A stretch of DNA of 20,668 bases from Lachnospiraceae bacterium UBA4711 (GCA_002404515.1 DHJV01000098.1:4763-25430), one strand, 5' to 3'. Shown: positions 1 to 7,343, counted from the stretch's first letter. Numbers and translations are program-made. The notes: generated by a model not told the origin, from the sequence alone.

Positions 1-960
1 GGAAGGATTGGCAAGAATCTGCTGAATCTGGCATTTCGTACAGAAAATGGAATCACAGTGCCAAACCGTGACACGCTGATGCAGGTATTAAACAGTGAGT
101 TGAAAGATCCACAGGTTCTGCAGGCATATTTCGAGAAGATCCGCGATTCGTATGCCTATGTGGATAATTATTATATTATGCTGGTGTACGGTGTCTACGA
201 TGTACCGGGAAAGACTGCAGATGGAATTGAGATGGAAGATGCATCTGATGTTGTGTACAAGTTCAACCTGACACTGTTTTGCCCACTCAAGCCATCCAAG
301 GCAGGACTGATGTACAACCCAGTCGATAACAGTCTGGAGAATGCGATGCGGAATATGATGGTAGAGATGCCAATGAACGGATTCTTATTCCCGGCATTTA
401 ATGAACGAATGAGCGATGTGCATGCGGCACTTTACTATACAAAGAAACCGTCTGAGTTAAATGACAGTCTGCTCATGGATGTGTTTGGCTGCGAAATTCC
501 CGCGACCGCCGGTAAGCAGAACGAGATGTTTATCAATGCCATTGAAGCGGTGGAAGAGATGACCTTTGATAAGGCGAAGGCAATCTATTCGAACATGCGG
601 GAACATGAGATGGAGTTAAAGGACAGCCCGGAGGAAGTCGTTGTCGACAAGAAGGAAACAGCGCGTATCTTAGAAGAAAGCGGATTTGAAGAAGAGGAGA
701 TTCAGGCGTTTACGAAGACGTTTGATGAGGCAACCGAAGAGAACGGAAAAGTGCTGTTAAGCAATGTGTTCGAGGGAAGCAATAAGCTGAAGATCAAGTC
801 TGGCAAAACAGAGGTATCCCTTCCGGTTGAACAGACGGATGCGATCGAGGTACGCAAGATCGACGGAAAAAATTGCATTGTAATCGAAATCAGCGATGAC
901 TTACTTGTAAATGGCGTGAAGATCAATAAATTTGATGGACCGATTGATCTTTCTATATAG
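1..960 (+). CDS. DUF4317 family protein, 5' end outside the window
   Basis: The reading frame is open from base 1 to the TAG at 958-960, so the real start lies upstream; the GTG at 58 is simply an internal Val codon. The visible 319 residues are acidic and soluble, with no signal peptide or membrane segment. The blend of a mixed alpha/beta N-terminal part (segments such as DNYYIMLVYGVYDVPGKT and FCPLKPSKAGLMYNP), a Glu-rich middle and a short beta-rich C-terminus ending KFDGPIDLSI resembles the DUF4317 proteins common in Lachnospiraceae. Their function is unknown. I recognise the family from memory only. The gene ends tail-to-tail with alr, one base apart, with no terminator hairpin between them. 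Confidence 0.72.
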   Translation, partial: GRIGKNLLNLAFRTENGITVPNRDTLMQVLNSELKDPQVLQAYFEKIRDSYAYVDNYYIMLVYGVYDVPGKTADGIEMEDASDVVYKFNLTLFCPLKPSKAGLMYNPVDNSLENAMRNMMVEMPMNGFLFPAFNERMSDVHAALYYTKKPSELNDSLLMDVFGCEIPATAGKQNEMFINAIEAVEEMTFDKAKAIYSNMREHEMELKDSPEEVVVDKKETARILEESGFEEEEIQAFTKTFDEATEENGKVLLSNVFEGSNKLKIKSGKTEVSLPVEQTDAIEVRKIDGKNCIVIEISDDLLVNGVKINKFDGPIDLSI

Positions 961-961
961 T

Positions 962-2062
962 CTAACAGTACACCCGTGGAACTGCGGAATTCACAAAGAG
1001 CGGATTGATCCGGAAGGTCACAGAGTCCCCGATAGAGACGGGAGCTTTGGACACATCTAGGATACACGAATTCATACTGATCTGACCGAGAACTGGCAGG
1101 GTTTGACCTTCAAACTCTGCCGTTTGTTTTTTCTGGAAGCAGGCATGCTTGCACAGGCGAAGCAGACGGAGCGGCGAGGGACGTTTCGGAGCAGCTTCGC
1201 GTGTCATGCCAAGCCCGTGGAAATATCCAGCCGATACAACGGCTGTTGTAGAAGCCTTGGACAGACGGCAGGTTTTGCCGTAGCCGATATTGTGACCGGC
1301 AGGAAGCTCATATACGTCATCCACACTTGCAGTCAGATCGCAGACATTTTCAAATCCACAGGAATTGGAAACGGCGAGACGACCGAGAAATGCAGACCCG
1401 ATACGGACCGCATCGAGATTCATATACGGAAAACGGACGAGGGAGGAAGAGGAGGAGATATGACGTATCCCAAGTGGAATCCCTGCGTCCGTCAGAGTAG
1501 AGCAAAGGTTGTTAAAATCCTCAAACTGCTTTTTGACAAATCGTTCGTTCTTACAGCAGGCAGCATAGAAATGGGAATAGATTCCCGTGACCTGTACGTG
1601 CGTCATGGCATGTACGGTGTTGATGATGTCGCCAATCTGTGAGGTTTTGCTGCATAAGAAACCATAACGCCCAAAGCCTGTATCAATGCACAGATGCGCA
1701 TGGGCGCAAAAATGATTTAAGTGTGCGGCAGTATCTTCCAATATCTGCCCGCATGAAACGCTTGTGATACTGAGTGTGATGTCGTGTTTGATCGCGCGTG
1801 TAATATCTTCTGGACGATAAAGTGGCGTCAGAAGCAGAATCTCCCCAAAGATTCCTTTTTCTCGGAGTTCGATGGCATCCGCAAGCTCCGTGACGGCGAA
1901 ATGCCGGATTCCGCGTGCCTGCAGGAAGGTTGCGAATTTACACAGTCCAAGACCGTAAGCATTCCCCTTTAATACGGCGATGATCTGGGCGTCAGCAGCC
2001 AGCGATCTGATGATCTCAATATTGTGTTCCAAAGCACGAATCCGGATATTTAAGGTTGTCAT
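962..2062 (-). CDS. alr: Alanine racemase (PLP-dependent, fold type III)
   Basis: Predicted to interconvert L- and D-alanine in the cytosol, supplying D-Ala for peptidoglycan. The product is 366 residues, normal for the family. The PLP-binding Lys is K32 in AVLKGNAYGLG (usual form AVVKADAYGHG). The catalytic-Tyr segment is NIGYGKT, the PLP-contacting Arg lies in LDAVRIG, and a C-terminal ISMNSC stretch replaces the common SMDQ. The frame extends upstream to 2185, but I choose the ATG at 2062 because AAAGGAGG lies 7 bases before it; the ATG at 2068 is only one base from that site. The atypical motifs suggest a second, divergent racemase rather than the main Alr, and a related substrate such as serine is possible. 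It is divergent from the DUF1275 gene. Confidence 0.88.
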   Translation of the reverse strand: MTTLNIRIRALEHNIEIIRSLAADAQIIAVLKGNAYGLGLCKFATFLQARGIRHFAVTELADAIELREKGIFGEILLLTPLYRPEDITRAIKHDITLSITSVSCGQILEDTAAHLNHFCAHAHLCIDTGFGRYGFLCSKTSQIGDIINTVHAMTHVQVTGIYSHFYAACCKNERFVKKQFEDFNNLCSTLTDAGIPLGIRHISSSSSLVRFPYMNLDAVRIGSAFLGRLAVSNSCGFENVCDLTASVDDVYELPAGHNIGYGKTCRLSKASTTAVVSAGYFHGLGMTREAAPKRPSPLRLLRLCKHACFQKKQTAEFEGQTLPVLGQISMNSCILDVSKAPVSIGDSVTFRINPLFVNSAVPRVYC

Positions 2063-2132
2063 CGTCATTCCTCCTTTAAAAACAAACGCGGATTGAAGTA
2101 AGTTTCGATATTTCACTCTTGTATCTGATTGC

Positions 2133-2184
2133 AGTATAGTGTAGAATTGCATCGAAGTTGCATCAAAACTGTAACGAAGTTGCA
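2133..2184 (-). promoter_or_regulatory. Putative alr promoter with tandem CGAAGTTGCA boxes
   Basis: The alr to DUF1275 gap (2063-2241) holds a minus-strand TATACT at 2138-2133, a plausible -10 for alr, with no good -35 at 17 bases. Just upstream of it, CGAAGTTGCA occurs at 2153-2162 and again at 2175-2184, 22 bases apart (about two helical turns). A related AAGTTG lies in the opposite orientation near 2198-2204. Evenly spaced repeats beside a promoter without a -35 suggest an activator or repressor site. The regulator is unknown. Confidence 0.4.
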
Positions 2185-2241
2185 AAAGATTTGTTTACAA
2201 CTTGCATATTTTGAAATGAGAAATATATAGAGGTGACTACG

Positions 2242-2916
2242 ATGGAAACGTTATCAAGACGTGCAAAGATTCAGACGTCGGAGACTTTTTTGCTTAGTTC
2301 AATTCTGGCGTTGTCGGGTGGATTTCAGGATGCGTATACATACAATGTGCGAAACGGCGTATTTTCAAATGCACAGACTGGAAATGTTGTGCTGATGAGT
2401 CAGCATCTGATGGAAGGAAACTGGATGCGTGCACTGCACTACTTGTTTCCGGTGCTTGCGTTTGCCTTTGGCGTATTCGTGGCAGAACGGATAGGACATA
2501 CCTATAAGAATGCGAGAAAGATCCACTGGCGGCAGATCGTTGTTTTGATTGAGATATTGATTTTACTGGCGGTTGGTTTTATGCCGCAGAAGTTCAACAT
2601 GGCGGCGACGATGCTTGTATCGTTTGCCTGTGCGATGCAGGTACAGACCTTCCGTAAAGTAAATGGCTATGGCTATGCGAGCACGATGTGTATCGGAAAC
2701 TTAAGAAGCGGAACCGAGAGCCTGTCCGTTTATATCCGGGAGCACCAGAAGGGGGCGCTCCGCAAGGCAATGCATTACTACGGAATCATATTGATCTTTG
2801 CAGTCGGCGCCGGTGCCGGAGGAATCTGCTCGATGCAGATCGGTGTGCATGCAATCTGGGTATCCTGTGTCCTGCTGCTTGCCGGATGCCTGCTTATGAT
2901 TAAGGAGGAACGTTAA
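2242..2916 (+). CDS. DUF1275 (YoaK-type) membrane protein
   Basis: A 224-residue integral membrane protein of the DUF1275/YoaK family, whose role is not established. The family N-terminal pattern is clear: a first hydrophobic stretch followed by SGGFQDAYTY and then NAQTGNVVLMSQ, where a GN dipeptide is typical. About six hydrophobic segments follow (near residues 22-36, 65-82, 98-114, 121-136, 179-197 and 203-218), with a CIGNLRSGT motif between the fourth and fifth. A GTG at 2233 is in frame, but GAGGTGA at 2230-2236 fits the ribosome site for the ATG at 2242, so I start there. Its TAA overlaps the stop of the convergent sensor-kinase gene (2913-2916) and there is no terminator between them. 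Confidence 0.82.
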   Translation: METLSRRAKIQTSETFLLSSILALSGGFQDAYTYNVRNGVFSNAQTGNVVLMSQHLMEGNWMRALHYLFPVLAFAFGVFVAERIGHTYKNARKIHWRQIVVLIEILILLAVGFMPQKFNMAATMLVSFACAMQVQTFRKVNGYGYASTMCIGNLRSGTESLSVYIREHQKGALRKAMHYYGIILIFAVGAGAGGICSMQIGVHAIWVSCVLLLAGCLLMIKEER

Positions 2917-4226
2917 AAAAATCGTTTTCTGTTAAGAATAGGAATAACAATCATGGTTTCAAAGGAATCTTCGATATATTGACTTCGCATGTAGCCATGA
3001 TATTTTTCCGTGATGATCTTTATATTCGCAAGACCGTACCCGTGATCCATTCGGTGATCCGGGTACTTTTTTATTTGGTCTTCTGGCAGACAGGTATTGC
3101 GCATATGTATAATAAAGGTATCATTGCTGGAAACACATACATTGAAATGCACATATCGGTTCGGATTTCTGGATTTACAGACTGCCTCGGATGCGTTATC
3201 CAGCATATTTCCGACAATGGTACACAGGTCATAGTCAGAAACTGGAATCTGAGTTGGTTGCAATGTAATCTTTTGGGAAAAAGCAAATTGTTTTTCCTTT
3301 GCAAGCATCTGGAAACTACTGATGAAAGCATCCAGTACAAGGTTGCCGCTGTTGACACTGATATAATTCGCTTCTATGTCGTTGATTGCAGAGTGTAGAT
3401 ATGCATCTAACTGCTCTGGTTGTTGTTGCTTGAGCATCTCGGAGATTGCAAAATAATGTTTCTTCATATCGTGTACGATGCTGCGGGTTTTCTTGTAGGC
3501 GGTTCCCAATTGGAAATATTTTTCCTGCTGAAAATCAATCTGTCTGCGCATAGAAAGGTTTTCGTCCTTGATCTGCTCCATCTTAAAACAATTATCCAAC
3601 AGACAATAATTTAATATATTTAACAGGGCAATCGCAAAATAGGCGATGATCATATAGTGCGCATTGTTTGTCTGGTAATTGCTGCGGACAGGAATACAAA
3701 GGGTAATTACCAGAGAAAGCACGGGCGTCGTAAATAATAACAAGTTGTATTTATAATCGTGATATTTTATGTGTCGGTTCCAGAAGAAAATCACAACCAG
3801 AATCAACAGGAACAGCATGATTTTGGAACCGAGATTCATGAGGATCGAAAGCTGGCGGAGAGGGAGCTCTATAACTGCCGGGTTTATTATTTTCACCAGA
3901 AACAGGAAAAAGCTTTCACCAAGCAGAGCAAGAATCTGAAAGGAAATGGATACAAATATGCGGTTTGACAGGCGTGTTTTGTACAGGAAGGTCAGGGCAA
4001 AGGTCGTAAGCAGACTTACGGTGCTTGTGGCTATTGTAAATTGCTTGGATGGCAGTCCGGTGCACATAGCCTGGTTTACATAGATAAGTACCTCCATAAT
4101 AAGGAAGCACGCAATATAGAGTGGATAGGCTGTACGACGGTTTTCCTTATGGAAGATGCCATTCATATAGATAATGATTATGCCCATATCAAAGAGATAG
4201 GTAAGTGCTTCAATCGCGTAATACAT
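2913..4226 (-). CDS. AgrC-like GHKL-domain sensor histidine kinase
   Basis: Likely the membrane receptor for the peptide signal made from the agrD-like gene. It has 437 residues: about six hydrophobic segments in residues 5-210, a linker helix, then a cytoplasmic kinase. The dimerisation/phosphoacceptor segment is TRSIVHDMKKH with His252; the HDMKKH form is typical of AgrC-class kinases. The N-box is IVGNMLDNASEA (Asn340, Asn344) and the G-box is HGYGLANIK (residues 395-403), as in the HATPase_c_5/GHKL family (AgrC, ComD). The start has AGGGGGCG upstream, overlapping the end of the regulator gene 10 bases away, so it is probably the last gene of an agrB-regulator-kinase operon. Gene order differs from the usual agrBDCA. 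Confidence 0.88.
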   Translation of the reverse strand: MYYAIEALTYLFDMGIIIIYMNGIFHKENRRTAYPLYIACFLIMEVLIYVNQAMCTGLPSKQFTIATSTVSLLTTFALTFLYKTRLSNRIFVSISFQILALLGESFFLFLVKIINPAVIELPLRQLSILMNLGSKIMLFLLILVVIFFWNRHIKYHDYKYNLLLFTTPVLSLVITLCIPVRSNYQTNNAHYMIIAYFAIALLNILNYCLLDNCFKMEQIKDENLSMRRQIDFQQEKYFQLGTAYKKTRSIVHDMKKHYFAISEMLKQQQPEQLDAYLHSAINDIEANYISVNSGNLVLDAFISSFQMLAKEKQFAFSQKITLQPTQIPVSDYDLCTIVGNMLDNASEAVCKSRNPNRYVHFNVCVSSNDTFIIHMRNTCLPEDQIKKYPDHRMDHGYGLANIKIITEKYHGYMRSQYIEDSFETMIVIPILNRKRFF

Positions 4227-4236
4227 AGTGCGCCCC

Positions 4237-4977
4237 CTAATTTAACTCGTTTAATTCTACGAGGTGATTCATGTAAATAGAAAGTAGTTCCCGTCTGGCA
4301 TTTCGGCTCAGAGGAATTCGCTCCTGATTGTCTAAAACAACGAATTTATCCTCAAAATAATGTACATGCTTCAGATTCAGCAGGATACTGCGATAACATT
4401 TGTAAAAGTGCTGGGAGGCAAGCATTTCCTTCCAGTATGAAAGCGTTCCGCGCACAGAGATCGTGCGGTTTGTAAGATGAAACAGTAAAGTTTGTGTATC
4501 ACTGTTTTCAACCTCGATATAGAGGAGATCCTGAATATAGATCGTCATTTCTCCTTCTGTTGTAGACACGATGGAATAGATTGTGTGACTTTGTTCGATT
4601 TCAGTGATTGCGTTCTTCAGCACTTCTTCGACATCCTCTGCGGTGTATGGTTTCGTAAGATAATAAAATGCCCGGACTGTAAAGCTTTTTTGCATGTATT
4701 CCGGATAATTGCTCACGAACACGATCAAGGCATAACGGTCAATGGTGGAACGCAGTAAATGCGCAGTATCCAAACCGTTTAGCTCTGGCATTTCTACATC
4801 CATGAAAATTAACTGATATTGTCCTTTTTCTGTATAGGAATCTAAGAATGCTCTTCCGCTTGTAAATGTAGAGATAGAAACCTCCACATCAAACGCAAAA
4901 TAAAAATGTGTGATACAGGATTTTAAATATTCAATTGCTGCTTCGTCATCGTCACAGATTGCAATGTTCAGTTTCAT
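4237..4977 (-). CDS. AgrA-like LytTR response regulator
   Basis: A DNA-binding response regulator of 246 residues and the probable partner of the adjacent kinase. The receiver domain (about 1-125) has the acidic pocket ICDDDE (residues 7-12), phosphoacceptor Asp60 in IFMDVEMPELNG, and Lys109 in YLTKPY. The C-terminal LytTR domain (about 140-240) shows LLYIEVENSD, FYKCYRSILLNLKHV and IPLSRNARREL, typical of AgrA/VirR-class proteins. The ATG at 4977 is preceded by AAAGGGGG and overlaps the agrB stop by four bases (ATGA), indicating translational coupling. An upstream in-frame ATG at 5037 lies inside agrB and is unlikely. The likely targets are the half-sites at 5617-5686. Confidence 0.9.
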   Translation of the reverse strand: MKLNIAICDDDEAAIEYLKSCITHFYFAFDVEVSISTFTSGRAFLDSYTEKGQYQLIFMDVEMPELNGLDTAHLLRSTIDRYALIVFVSNYPEYMQKSFTVRAFYYLTKPYTAEDVEEVLKNAITEIEQSHTIYSIVSTTEGEMTIYIQDLLYIEVENSDTQTLLFHLTNRTISVRGTLSYWKEMLASQHFYKCYRSILLNLKHVHYFEDKFVVLDNQERIPLSRNARRELLSIYMNHLVELNELN

Positions 4978-5564
4978 TGAGATCCCCCTTTGCTGATTCG
5001 CCCCAATAATTGGTTTATCCATATTACGATAACACAAAAGAACATAATCTGGATAGAATCAAATCTAAAAAAGTTAAAAAATATAAGGTACAAGCTTAGT
5101 AGCATTATCGAATATATTGCAGTCAGGTATTTTAATCGACGTTTCTTCTTTTGAGTCAGGCGATGGCTTTTTGTATCTACAGGTGCAAGGATGATGATGG
5201 CAATCAGCAATACACAGAAACACCAGAAGGCTGGAAATGTCTGGATTGCAGGGATTGGCAGATAGATCGTGACAATTATTCCAATACAGAAGGTGAGATA
5301 AGAAATAATATCACATATGCCGCGCGAAGATGCATGCATGCCTCCGGCAAGCATCTTGAGTGGAGACATTGTAAAAACGTAGACAAGTGCCAGCCATCCA
5401 TGATGGAAAAAGATTCCAAGAATCAGAAGGCTGAGATTATATAGGAATAAGTCGAAACAGAAGTCGAAGCAGTATATGTAAGCTGCCCGTTGCTGAAACG
5501 GTAGAACGTGATTATCAATAAATATATCCGTGATTTTTACGCTGAGTGTTTTTGTGATTTTCAT
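4974..5564 (-). CDS. agrB: AgrB-like signal-peptide processing membrane endopeptidase
   Basis: Predicted to cleave the AgrD precursor C-terminally, form the cyclic thiolactone and help export it. It has 196 residues with several membrane helices. The active-site pair is His77 in GGMHASS and Cys84 in RGIC, the same spacing and numbering as His77 and Cys84 of Staphylococcus aureus AgrB. The ATG at 5564 has GGAGGT 7 bases upstream; an upstream ATG at 5579 overlaps that ribosome site and is rejected. It is the first gene of the minus-strand arm and overlaps the response regulator. Unusually, its substrate gene is not next in the operon but lies across the divergent promoter region at 5772. Confidence 0.9.
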   Translation of the reverse strand: MKITKTLSVKITDIFIDNHVLPFQQRAAYIYCFDFCFDLFLYNLSLLILGIFFHHGWLALVYVFTMSPLKMLAGGMHASSRGICDIISYLTFCIGIIVTIYLPIPAIQTFPAFWCFCVLLIAIIILAPVDTKSHRLTQKKKRRLKYLTAIYSIMLLSLYLIFFNFFRFDSIQIMFFCVIVIWINQLLGRISKGGSQ

Positions 5565-5585
5565 TCGATTTACCTCCATATAAAC

Positions 5586-5591
5586 ATCATA
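5586..5591 (-). promoter_or_regulatory. Candidate -10 box for the agrB arm
   Basis: On the minus strand a TATGAT hexamer lies 22 bases before the agrB ATG. There is no consensus -35, which suits an activator-dependent promoter. Its centre is 63 bases from the centre of the 5617-5686 dyad. Confidence 0.35.
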
Positions 5592-5616
5592 ACATAGAAC
5601 GATTGGTAATATACAA

Positions 5617-5686
5617 TTTTCTGTAAATGGTCAAAAATCGGGGGTAACGTGCACTTCACCCCTACTTTTTGACCATTCGCAGAAAA
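5617..5686. promoter_or_regulatory. 70-bp dyad operator between agrB and agrD
   Basis: An extended imperfect inverted repeat centred at 5651/5652 on GTGCAC; by my count 28 of 35 symmetric positions match. The best arms are AATGGTCAAAAA (5626-5637) and its complement at 5666-5677, with TTTTCTG and its complement at the outer ends. Each arm holds two half-sites fitting C[AC][AC][GT]T[CT][AG]C whose starts are 21 bases apart: 5652-5659 and 5673-5680 on plus, mirrored at 5644-5651 and 5623-5630 on minus. Pairs of direct repeats about 21 bases apart are the usual architecture for LytTR regulators. I infer binding by the adjacent response regulator to drive both arms. Confidence 0.6.
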
Positions 5687-5707
5687 AATGAAAGAAGCAT
5701 CTGTGCG

Positions 5708-5713
5708 TATGAT
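5708..5713 (+). promoter_or_regulatory. Candidate -10 box for the agrD arm
   Basis: TATGAT, the same hexamer as in the agrB promoter, lies 59 bases from the dyad centre on the other side. No -35 consensus is visible. An overlapping TAGGAT at 5713-5718 is an alternative. Confidence 0.35.
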
Positions 5714-5771
5714 AGGATAAAAATGGGTTTAATAAGAAACTCAAATAATTATTTACAGGAGGGAAAAGAGC

Positions 5772-5936
5772 ATGAAAAAAGTACTGGAATTTCTTGTCAA
5801 GCATAGTGGAAAGCTATGCGCATTCGCGATTGGTGTAGCAGCTATTGCACCGGAATGCTGTCGTGGAAACTGGTATGAACCAGAAGAACCAGAGGGGCTG
5901 GAAGAAGTATTGAAGAAAAGTGGAAAAGTACAGTAG
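5772..5936 (+). CDS. agrD: AgrD-like cyclic autoinducer peptide precursor (54 aa)
   Basis: A small gene that a 60-residue cutoff would miss. AGGAGGG lies 8 bases before the ATG. The 54-residue product has the AgrD plan: an N-terminal amphipathic, membrane-seeking part (MKKVLEFLVKHSGKLCAFAI, continuing to Ala26), a Cys core PECCRGNWYEP (27-37), and an acidic Pro-containing tail (EEPEGLEEV, 38-46). In S. aureus AgrD the ring Cys lies four residues before the cleavage site and a conserved Pro lies six after it. Aligning on Pro40 predicts a five-residue ring from Cys30 to Trp34. Cys29 or an end at Tyr35 cannot be excluded. AgrB is encoded divergently, and the secreted-protein gene follows 16 bases after the stop. 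Confidence 0.85.
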   Translation: MKKVLEFLVKHSGKLCAFAIGVAAIAPECCRGNWYEPEEPEGLEEVLKKSGKVQ

Positions 5937-5952
5937 AGGAGGTACATGTATT

Positions 5953-6429
5953 ATGCAAAAAGTAAGTAAAGTAAAACGGTTTATCGCAATGACTGCGATG
6001 GCAGCAATGCTGTCAATTACAGGACTGGGCGCAGCACAGAACAGTGCGCAGGCGAGTATAGAGGATGAGGCGTGGTCGTTTTCGTTGGCTGCTAATTCAT
6101 ACGGTTTTCATTTCATTAAGTCAAGACCAAAGGAGAATGATTCAAAAATTTATTTTTATTGGAGTAGTACATATGGAGGTAATTTGAAAGCATTAACTGT
6201 GACGCCGTATGGCACAGATTCACATGGAAACATGGTTAAAGCAGGTACGAGGGACCGTGGAGAAGCAACATATTCTGTCAATCAGACAGGAAAATACAGA
6301 ATCACGAATTATGTTCATGAGTTAGGTTTGCCTCAGGCAACGGTAGGCGTTCGATCAAAGACAGGTTCAGGTACAGCGAAGGGAGTATGGAGTCCGGATT
6401 GTGCAGGAACTTATGAAACTTTGCAGTAA
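5953..6429 (+). CDS. Small secreted protein, DUF2712-like
   Basis: A 158-residue secreted protein. Residues 1-34 form a signal peptide: basic KVSKVKR, hydrophobic IAMTAMAAMLSITGLG and an AQA cleavage site before Ser35. The mature part begins WSFSLAAN and is rich in Tyr, Gly and Thr. It contains GKYRITNYVHELG and ends GVWSPDCAGTYETLQ with a single Cys (150), which looks beta-sheet rich. The layout resembles DUF2712 proteins, small secreted Firmicutes products often found near ABC transporters and bacteriocin-like genes; this assignment is from memory. The start is the ATG at 5953, 9 bases after AGGAGGT; an upstream in-frame ATG at 5920 lies inside agrD. The gene is 16 bases downstream of agrD, so it is probably expressed with the signal and is the best candidate effector of the system. 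Confidence 0.75.
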   Translation: MQKVSKVKRFIAMTAMAAMLSITGLGAAQNSAQASIEDEAWSFSLAANSYGFHFIKSRPKENDSKIYFYWSSTYGGNLKALTVTPYGTDSHGNMVKAGTRDRGEATYSVNQTGKYRITNYVHELGLPQATVGVRSKTGSGTAKGVWSPDCAGTYETLQ

Positions 6430-6445
6430 AATATAACGGAATAAA

Positions 6446-6484
6446 AAGTAAGCATCTGTGTTTAGTTAGTGCAGATGCTTACTT
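6446..6484 (+). terminator. Hairpin between the secreted-protein gene and downstream genes
   Basis: A perfect 13-bp inverted repeat: AAGTAAGCATCTG (6446-6458), a 13-base loop, then the complement (6472-6484). No T-tract follows, only a short AT-rich stretch, so it is more likely a partial terminator or mRNA-stabilising hairpin than a full stop. It would let agrD and the secreted protein be made in excess over the genes from 6512 on. Confidence 0.45.
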
Positions 6485-6511
6485 AGATATTCGAAAGGGT
6501 TGTGGATTACG

Positions 6512-7321
6512 ATGAAGAAGAAAATATGGGTACTTTTACTGGGCATACTGGTATTGGCAATAGGTGTAGTCATAGTGGGGATATTGAAACGAAATGCTGA
6601 AGACAGGAATACGGCAGAACAAAAGGAAGCGGTTCATACAGTCATAGAAAGTGATGAGGAAAATATGGTGGAAACAGATGGGGAACCGAATGAGGAACAA
6701 CAATATTTCGAACAGTTAGAAAAAGACAAAGCAAAGGCAGGAACGATTTATTCGAGAGACAGTTACCCGATATACAACGGCTTTGGCTTTAAAATAATTG
6801 ATTTTAAAATTTTTAATACTTATAAGGAGTTTACAGAAAGTGAATACTTTAATCCAGATTTTGTATGTTATGATCCGACAAAAATGAATGGATTTACGGA
6901 GGAAGAACTTTCGGAGACTATGCTTGCATATGCGGAAGTTGAGATTACAAATGAGGACCGATATGAAAAGGAATATTTGGTCAATAATGCGGTTATTATA
7001 TGCGCAGGAGATGGATCAAAAGATAAAGAAGGCTATTATAATTTTGGGGGAGCGGATAATTGTTATGCTAGTATGGTAGATAATTGGCAGGACTTAAATG
7101 ATGAAAAAGAAAGGGGTTATTTCCATATTGAACCGGGAAAGTCCATAACAATACAGATTGGTACGGCAGTTCAATATGCTTTGGATGGAAGAATAGTCAG
7201 AGCAGACAAAGTGTTTGATAATCCTCAATATTATCTTCAAGTACAAGGGAATGTTCCTTCCAACGGAGAACAATCCGTTTTAGAAAAAGATTTAACACAT
7301 ATTTTTATTGAATGTCAGTAA
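6512..7321 (+). CDS. Membrane-anchored extracytoplasmic protein of unknown function
   Basis: I do not recognise a firm family. The 269-residue product begins MKKK, followed by one hydrophobic helix (IWVLLLGILVLAIGVVIVGI, about residues 4-24). A charged Glu-rich linker (about 30-80) leads to a C-terminal globular part of some 180 residues, probably outside the cell. That part has alternating beta-like stretches (LAYAEVEITNED, SITIQIGTAVQY), giving an Ig-like impression as in DUF4352/DUF5028-type proteins. The ATG at 6512 has only a weak ribosome site (GAAAGGG, 12 bases upstream); a TTG at 6500 is in frame but lacks one. The coding sequence is more AT-rich than the flanking housekeeping genes. 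The next gene encodes a similarly built protein 22 bases downstream, which suggests a joint role with the ABC transporter. Confidence 0.75.
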   Translation: MKKKIWVLLLGILVLAIGVVIVGILKRNAEDRNTAEQKEAVHTVIESDEENMVETDGEPNEEQQYFEQLEKDKAKAGTIYSRDSYPIYNGFGFKIIDFKIFNTYKEFTESEYFNPDFVCYDPTKMNGFTEEELSETMLAYAEVEITNEDRYEKEYLVNNAVIICAGDGSKDKEGYYNFGGADNCYASMVDNWQDLNDEKERGYFHIEPGKSITIQIGTAVQYALDGRIVRADKVFDNPQYYLQVQGNVPSNGEQSVLEKDLTHIFIECQ

Positions 7322-7343
7322 AACTGTGAGAGGAAAAACGTCT

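Noticed and set aside
1103..1642. A 179-codon plus-strand frame opposite alr
   Set aside because: It lies wholly antisense to a well-supported racemase and shows no ribosome site or family pattern.
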